DNA of 6,187 bases from the NCBI GenBank assembly GCA_031263945.1, contig JAISEW010000081.1:1-6187 (forward strand), written 5' to 3'. Of this stretch, positions 1 through 6,187 are shown one piece after another (the first letter of the stretch is position 1; every line of letters starts with the position of its first letter). The notes under the pieces were generated by a model that made no database searches, was not told where the DNA came from, and worked only from the letters and a program-made list of their open reading frames with translations. Source of the DNA: Gracilibacteraceae bacterium (GTDB taxonomy: Bacteria > Bacillota > Desulfitobacteriia > Desulfitobacteriales > Syntrophobotulaceae). A program made the translations under genes and the position numbers.

Positions 1-896
1 AGCAATATTTGGGAAAACCCGAGGACCAAAGCCAAGGCCGTCTCCTGCGCCACGCAGACGACGGCGTATGCCGGCAAAGCCGCGGGAGCGATCCGCAGCA
101 GCAGCAGATTGATGAACAGATACTGCCAGGCGCGGCAGAGATTGTTCAGGGCCGAAGCACTGCCTAAGGCGAAGACCGCCCGCAAGTCGCCGGCGGAGAA
201 TTTCCAGGCCCTGAAAGCAAGTTCCGAACGGGCGCCGCTAAGATGATAGACGCCAAAAACAAAGGCAGCCAGAGCGCCCAGACCGCTTCCCATCGCCACC
301 CCCGCCGCCCGTGCCTCAAAAACCAGCACAAAAAAAGCGGCAAAGCCTATGCTGAAGAAACTCATGATAAGCAGCATCCCCATGGCGTGATTCGGTTTGC
401 CGCATAGGCGAAGGTAATTGAGCGGCGTATACATCAGGACGGTGAACATGCCGCCGACTGCCGCGACGCGAATGAAATCGCGGGTAAGCGGAAAAATTTC
501 ACCCGAGGCGCCCAGCGCCGCCGCTATAGGACCGGCGGCCGCTAGACCGGCGAACGCCAGCAGCAGCCCCGTCGTTCCGGAGAGTATGTACGAGAGCGTG
601 TATATCCTGTTACAGCCCTCCCGTTCCCCGCGGCCGAGGGCAAACCCGGACAGGACGGACGCTCCCACGCCGAGCAAAGATCCCAGGGCCAGATAAGTCA
701 GAGAGACAGGCGCCACAATGGATAACACGCTAAGTCCCGCCGCGCCGAGAGCGTTGCCCAAAATCAAGCCGTTAGCCAAAGAACTGAGACGCGCGCCGAT
801 CATGGCCAGCACAGAGGGAAACAAATACCGGGCTACCACATTGTTGATAAAGGCGTCATTGGAGGTCAACTCGCCGAATCGAACAGTATTGCTCAT
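1..896 (-). CDS. MATE-family efflux transporter (C-terminus beyond window)
   Basis: Integral inner-membrane exporter of the MATE (multidrug and toxic compound extrusion) family, which expels organic cations or metabolites in exchange for H+ or Na+. I translated the minus strand from the ATG at 896 and read 298 residues with no stop before the window edge; family members are usually about 440-460, so roughly a third is missing. The protein is almost continuously hydrophobic, with likely membrane segments near residues 25-45, 50-80, 100-128, 144-162, 172-193, 198-218 and 258-293. The loop after TM2 reads FALGRGEREG, the usual small basic loop after the GxGAS stretch of MATE proteins, and YLRLCGKPNHAM (161-172) matches the family's LRa.G.p..am pattern. 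N42 lies in ANGLILGN where MATE proteins typically have an Asp (vD.ifvG). The start lies 5 nt after the STAS stop and has no clear Shine-Dalgarno (upstream bases AATCCTAGATCCC), so translational coupling is likely. The family is quite secure; the substrate is unknown. Confidence 0.85.
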   Translation of the reverse strand, partial: MSNTVRFGELTSNDAFINNVVARYLFPSVLAMIGARLSSLANGLILGNALGAAGLSVLSIVAPVSLTYLALGSLLGVGASVLSGFALGRGEREGCNRIYTLSYILSGTTGLLLAFAGLAAAGPIAAALGASGEIFPLTRDFIRVAAVGGMFTVLMYTPLNYLRLCGKPNHAMGMLLIMSFFSIGFAAFFVLVFEARAAGVAMGSGLGALAAFVFGVYHLSGARSELAFRAWKFSAGDLRAVFALGSASALNNLCRAWQYLFINLLLLRIAPAALPAYAVVCVAQETALALVLGFSQIL

Positions 897-901
897 GGGA
901 T

Positions 902-1210
902 CTAGGATTTAGGCCTGATGCGCAGCACTTTATCAAAGCCCACAGAAGTGAGGACCGACGTCACGAATTCCGTGGGAGAGGCCAGCTCAAGTACAGCTCC
1001 TTTGGATACGGCCTGTTTATGTCCGAGCAATAAAGCGCGCAATCCCGCGCTGCTGAGATACGGCACTTTGGCAAAATCCACCGTCACATGCCCCGCTGTT
1101 TGCAAGGCGGCAAGGATGGAACTCTGCAACTGCGGGCTGGTGTTGGTATCGACCCGCCCGTCCACCGCCAGTACGACTCCGCTTTCGTCCTTATATTCCG
1201 TGATCGTCAT
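902..1210 (-). CDS. STAS-domain protein, anti-sigma-factor-antagonist type (SpoIIAA/RsbV-like)
   Basis: A 102-residue single STAS domain, the normal length for SpoIIAA/RsbV-type cytoplasmic proteins. In that family the unphosphorylated protein binds a serine-kinase anti-sigma factor and releases its sigma factor; phosphorylation by the kinase and dephosphorylation by a PP2C phosphatase switch it. Visible signatures are the N-terminal strand ending in VDGRVDTNTSP (16-26, the GelD...a.p motif), the hydrophobic strand HVTVDFAKVPYL (41-52), and SSAGLRALL (53-61). By alignment with RsbV (MDSTGLG, phospho-Ser56) the phosphoacceptor would be Ser54, with the usual preceding Asp replaced by Ser53, a common variant. 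The C-terminus SVLTSVGFDKVLRI is the typical last helix and strand. The start is fixed by GAGGAG at 1216-1221, 5 nt upstream of the ATG. It is the first gene of a unit with the MATE transporter; no kinase, phosphatase or sigma factor is visible here. Domain call strong, partner unknown. Confidence 0.9.
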   Translation of the reverse strand: MTITEYKDESGVVLAVDGRVDTNTSPQLQSSILAALQTAGHVTVDFAKVPYLSSAGLRALLLGHKQAVSKGAVLELASPTEFVTSVLTSVGFDKVLRIRPKS

Positions 1211-1261
1211 AAAAGCTCCTCATTAACAGTAATAGCCCGGTTAAGTTCGTCTGTAGATCCA

Positions 1262-1290
1262 AGTATAACACATTACTGGCATAACGTACA
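1262..1290 (-). promoter_or_regulatory. Extended -10 promoter for the STAS-MATE unit
   Basis: On the minus strand, TGTTATACT (1270-1262) is an extended -10 element (TGnTATAAT consensus, one mismatch in the hexamer). At a 17-nt spacing the -35 is poor (TGTACG, 1290-1285), which is normal for extended -10 promoters. The start point would be near 1255, giving a leader of about 45 nt before the STAS ATG at 1210, with GAGGAG (1221-1216) as ribosome site. Predicted from sequence only. Confidence 0.6.
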
Positions 1291-1310
1291 GAGTTCGGCA
1301 AATTTATCCG

Positions 1311-1338
1311 TTGACGGCTTTAAATTTCACCGTAAATT
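1311..1338 (+). promoter_or_regulatory. Candidate second (upstream) promoter for uvrBA
   Basis: TTGACG (1311-1316, 5 of 6 to the -35 consensus) is followed after 16 nt by TAAATT (1333-1338, 4 of 6 to the -10). A transcript would begin near 1345, inside the LexA-type box, so LexA could block it directly. It would include the whole inverted repeat at 1395-1420. The region is AT-rich, so a chance match is quite possible. Confidence 0.3.
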
Positions 1339-1342
1339 CATG

Positions 1343-1356
1343 CAAACAAATGTTCG
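1343..1356 (+). promoter_or_regulatory. LexA (SOS) operator upstream of uvrB
   Basis: CAAAC-AAAT-GTTCG matches the Gram-positive LexA/DinR box CGAAC-N4-GTTCG at 9 of the 10 specified bases (A instead of G at 1344), with an exact 4-nt spacer whose A/N/A/T pattern also fits the RNRY core preference. It ends 8 nt before the -35 of the main uvrB promoter and covers the likely start of the weaker upstream promoter. uvrBA is a known LexA regulon member in Bacillus subtilis, which makes the call plausible. Binding here is inferred, not shown. Confidence 0.7.
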
Positions 1357-1364
1357 CAAAGCCC

Positions 1365-1393
1365 TTGATATTTCCTGCATATTGTTGTATGAT
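1365..1393 (+). promoter_or_regulatory. Main sigma-A promoter of uvrBA
   Basis: TTGATA (1365-1370) and TATGAT (1388-1393) are separated by exactly 17 nt. Each hexamer differs from consensus at one base, so this should be a strong vegetative promoter. The predicted start is close to 1400, giving a very short leader of about 27 nt before the uvrB ATG. A LexA-type box lies just upstream (1343-1356), placed to interfere with RNA polymerase. Confidence 0.85.
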
Positions 1394-1394
1394 A

Positions 1395-1420
1395 CTCCCG
1401 CGACGTTTTTGCCGCGGGAG
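1395..1420 (+). repeat. 8-bp GC-rich inverted repeat overlapping the uvrB start point and Shine-Dalgarno
   Basis: CTCCCGCG (1395-1402) and CGCGGGAG (1413-1420) are perfect inverted copies flanking a 10-nt spacer that contains five T. The right arm includes the GGAG of the uvrB Shine-Dalgarno. If the whole element is transcribed it would form a stable hairpin hiding that site. If transcription starts near 1400 the left arm is mostly absent from the mRNA, and the repeat would instead act as DNA, for example as an operator. It is not a terminator, since no T-run follows the right arm. Confidence 0.65.
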
Positions 1421-1426
1421 GTGATC
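1417..1426 (+). promoter_or_regulatory. Exceptionally strong uvrB ribosome binding site
   Basis: GGAGGTGATC is complementary over ten successive bases to the bacterial 16S rRNA 3' tail (GATCACCTCC). It abuts the ATG at 1427, with the GGAGG core 5 nt upstream. It decides the start: the reading frame is open further upstream, back to 1088, but those codons lie antisense to the STAS gene and upstream of the promoter. The in-frame GTG at 1421 lies inside the site and is not usable with it. Confidence 0.9.
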
Positions 1427-3388
1427 ATGGAATTTCAACTGCAAGCACCTTACTCTCTGTCCGGCGATCAGCCTCAGGCCGTGGATCAGCTCGTACAGGG
1501 CGTGCTGGACGGCCGCCGGCATCAGACCTTGCTCGGCGTGACGGGATCAGGCAAGACTTTTACTATGGCCAATATCATCGCGCGCCTGAACAGGCCGGCG
1601 CTGGTGCTGGCGCATAACAAAACGCTGGCCGGTCAGCTTTACGGAGAATTCCGGGAGTTTTTCCCCGACAACGCCGTGGAATATTTTGTAAGTTATTACG
1701 ATTATTACCAACCGGAGGCCTATGTCCCCTCCAGTGACCTTTATATTGAAAAAGACGCCTCCATCAACGAGGAGATAGAAAAACTGCGCCATTCCGCGAC
1801 AGCCGCTTTGTTCGAGCGCCGCGACGTGATAGTCGTCGCCAGCGTTTCCTGTATTTACGGCCTGGGCTCGCCGGACGAGTACCGCGATATGGTGCTTTCG
1901 CTGCGCCAGGGGCAGGAAATCGACCGAAACTCCATCCTGCGCCGTTTGGTGGAGATCCAGTATGACCGCAATGACTCCTCGTTTTCCCGCGGCACTTTCC
2001 GCGTGCGCGGCGACACGGTGGAGATCTGTCCCGCCGGTTCCAGCGAGCAGGCGATCCGCGTAGAGCTGTTCGGCGATGAAATAGAGCGTTTGTACGAAAT
2101 AAATATCCTGACGGGCGAAGTACTGGGGGAACGCCGGCATGTATCCGTTTTTCCCAACTCGCATTATGTGACGGAGCGGGAAAAAATGCTCGTCGCCGTA
2201 GAAAATATCGAGGCCGAGCTGGAAGGCCGCCTGACCGAACTGCGCGGCGAGGGCAAACTGCTGGAAGCGCAGCGTCTGGAGCAGCGCACGCGCTATGATG
2301 TGGAAATGATGCGGGAAATGGGTTTTTGCAACGGGATCGAAAATTATTCCCGCCACATCACTTTTCGCCAGCCCGGCGAAACGCCGTATACTTTGCTGCA
2401 TTTTTTCCCGCGTGATTTTCTGCTGTTCGTCGACGAATCGCATCAGACGCTGCCGCAGGTACGCGCCATGTCCGTCGGCGACCAGTCGCGAAAAACGACG
2501 CTCGTGGAATTCGGTTTCCGCCTGCCGTCCGCGCTCGACAACCGCCCGCTTCGTTTTGAGGAATTTGACGCCATGACGCCGCTGCGCGTCTATTTGAGCG
2601 CGACGCCGGGGCCTTACGAACTGGAGCACTGTCCGCAAGTCGTCGAACAGATCATTCGCCCGACCGGATTGCTCGACCCCGTGGTGGAAGTGCGCCCCTC
2701 CGCCGGACAGATCGACCATTTGCTCGCGGAGATCCGCCGGCGAGTCGAGCGCAATGAGCGCACGCTCGTCACGACGCTGACAAAGCGCATGGCGGAGGAT
2801 CTGACCGATTATCTGAAACAGCTGAACATCAAGGTGCGCTATTTACATTCCGATATCGCCACGCTGGAGCGCCTGCAAATCTTGCAGGAACTGCGCCGGG
2901 GCCAGATCGACGTTATCGTCGGCATCAATTTGCTGCGGGAAGGGCTTGACCTGCCGGAAGTGTCGCTGGTGGCCATATTGGACTCGGATAAAGAAGGGTT
3001 TTTGCGCGCCGAGCGCTCGCTGATCCAGACTATCGGCCGCGCGGCCCGCAACGCGGACGGCAAAGTCCTCATGTACGCCGATACGATGACCGGCTCCATG
3101 CAGGCGGCGATTGGCGAAACAGAGCGCCGCCGCGGCATTCAGGAAGCGTATAACAAACTGTTTGGGATCACGCCGCAGACGATCCGCAAAGATCTGCGCG
3201 CGCTGCCGGAAGCGACGATGGCGGCGGAAGAGCCGACCGAATACGCGGTGAGAGGCCAGAAGATGACGCGCAGTGAAAAAGAGAAATTCATCAAGAAGCT
3301 GGAGAAGGACATGCGAGCGGCGGCGAAAGATTTGGATTTTGAGCGGGCCGCCGAATTGCGCGACGCGATCATAGAACTGAGGGTGTGA
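1427..3388 (+). CDS. uvrB: UvrB, excinuclease ABC subunit B
   Basis: Damage-verification subunit of nucleotide excision repair. UvrA loads it at a lesion, it inserts a beta-hairpin between the strands, checks the damage using ATP, and recruits UvrC for dual incision. The 653 residues compare with about 660-673 in Bacillus and E. coli. Walker A is GVTGSGKT (37-44, Lys43), followed by motif Ia AHNKTLAGQLYGEF (62-75). The tyrosine-rich beta-hairpin starts at SYYDYYQPEAY (89-99), with all expected aromatics present. Walker B is DESH (336-339), and helicase motif VI is QTIGRAAR (534-541, with the arginine fingers). The last 38 or so residues are the UVR coiled-coil hairpin (about 616-653, with LDFERAAELRD) that contacts UvrC and UvrA. 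Start chosen from the near-perfect Shine-Dalgarno and the conserved opening F.L.aPY..sGDQP. It is the first gene of uvrBA, under a strong promoter next to a LexA-type box. No missing catalytic residues. Confidence 0.98.
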   Translation: MEFQLQAPYSLSGDQPQAVDQLVQGVLDGRRHQTLLGVTGSGKTFTMANIIARLNRPALVLAHNKTLAGQLYGEFREFFPDNAVEYFVSYYDYYQPEAYVPSSDLYIEKDASINEEIEKLRHSATAALFERRDVIVVASVSCIYGLGSPDEYRDMVLSLRQGQEIDRNSILRRLVEIQYDRNDSSFSRGTFRVRGDTVEICPAGSSEQAIRVELFGDEIERLYEINILTGEVLGERRHVSVFPNSHYVTEREKMLVAVENIEAELEGRLTELRGEGKLLEAQRLEQRTRYDVEMMREMGFCNGIENYSRHITFRQPGETPYTLLHFFPRDFLLFVDESHQTLPQVRAMSVGDQSRKTTLVEFGFRLPSALDNRPLRFEEFDAMTPLRVYLSATPGPYELEHCPQVVEQIIRPTGLLDPVVEVRPSAGQIDHLLAEIRRRVERNERTLVTTLTKRMAEDLTDYLKQLNIKVRYLHSDIATLERLQILQELRRGQIDVIVGINLLREGLDLPEVSLVAILDSDKEGFLRAERSLIQTIGRAARNADGKVLMYADTMTGSMQAAIGETERRRGIQEAYNKLFGITPQTIRKDLRALPEATMAAEEPTEYAVRGQKMTRSEKEKFIKKLEKDMRAAAKDLDFERAAELRDAIIELRV

Positions 3389-3390
3389 GC

Positions 3391-6187
<2,797 letters not shown>

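Noticed and set aside
418..912. Two plus-strand open frames (418-696 and 718-912)
   Set aside because: They are antisense to the MATE gene, whose minus-strand translation gives a coherent membrane protein; the plus frames give low-complexity Pro/Arg/Ala products.
918..1226. 102-codon plus-strand frame opposite the STAS gene
   Set aside because: Mirror of the STAS frame; the minus strand has the domain signature and a proper ribosome site.
1285..1297. Second LexA-like element CGAAC-TCT-GTACG on the minus strand over the STAS promoter -35
   Set aside because: The half-sites are 3 nt apart instead of 4 and the right arm has a mismatch; LexA spacing is strict, so I do not call it.
1300..1338. 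Three AAATTT/AAATTC repeats (1300, 1322, 1334)
   Set aside because: Short AT-rich words with uneven spacing in a promoter region; best seen as ordinary AT-rich upstream DNA and not a defined repeat array.
1088..1426. Upstream extension of the uvrB reading frame by 113 codons
   Set aside because: It runs antisense to the STAS gene, lies upstream of the strong promoter and the Shine-Dalgarno, and does not resemble UvrB; the conserved N-terminus begins at 1427.
1547..2719. A 390-codon open frame on the minus strand inside uvrB
   Set aside because: Shadow of the biased codon use of uvrB; no promoter or ribosome site, composition unlike a real protein, and the plus-strand gene is certain.

Overview
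The window holds two divergent transcription units separated by a 216-bp control region. The base composition is moderately GC-rich. The LexA-type operator is of the Gram-positive form (CGAAC-N4-GTTCG), and the gene order uvrB-uvrA is the one seen in Bacillus and its relatives. Together these suggest a member of the Bacillota. A GC-rich lineage such as the Negativicutes is my best guess, but that placement is an inference from protein style and not proven by anything in the window.

Left arm (1-1210, minus strand): a two-gene unit. A 102-residue STAS-domain protein of the anti-sigma-factor-antagonist type (902-1210) is followed after 5 nt by a MATE-family multidrug/metabolite exporter (896 down to the window edge, 298 residues seen, C-terminus missing). 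The STAS gene has a good Shine-Dalgarno and an extended -10 promoter. The MATE gene has almost no Shine-Dalgarno and probably depends on coupling to the STAS gene.

Centre (1211-1426): the divergent regulatory region. Towards the left it carries the STAS/MATE promoter. Towards the right it carries a near-consensus sigma-A promoter for uvrB (TTGATA-N17-TATGAT), a LexA/SOS box with one mismatch in its ten key bases just upstream of that promoter's -35, a weaker candidate second promoter, and a GC-rich 8-bp inverted repeat. The right arm of the repeat overlaps an exceptionally strong Shine-Dalgarno.

Right arm (1427-6187, plus strand): uvrB (653 residues, complete) and uvrA (932 residues seen, only the last few missing), 2 nt apart. 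These encode the damage-recognition half of nucleotide excision repair. UvrA dimers find bulky lesions and load UvrB, which verifies the lesion with its helicase-like motor and beta-hairpin and then recruits UvrC for incision. All key motifs of both proteins are intact. The SOS box implies the pair is induced by DNA damage.

I see no mobile element, CRISPR array, tRNA or rRNA. The genes are of known families. The points most worth a second look are the layered control upstream of uvrB and the STAS-MATE pairing.
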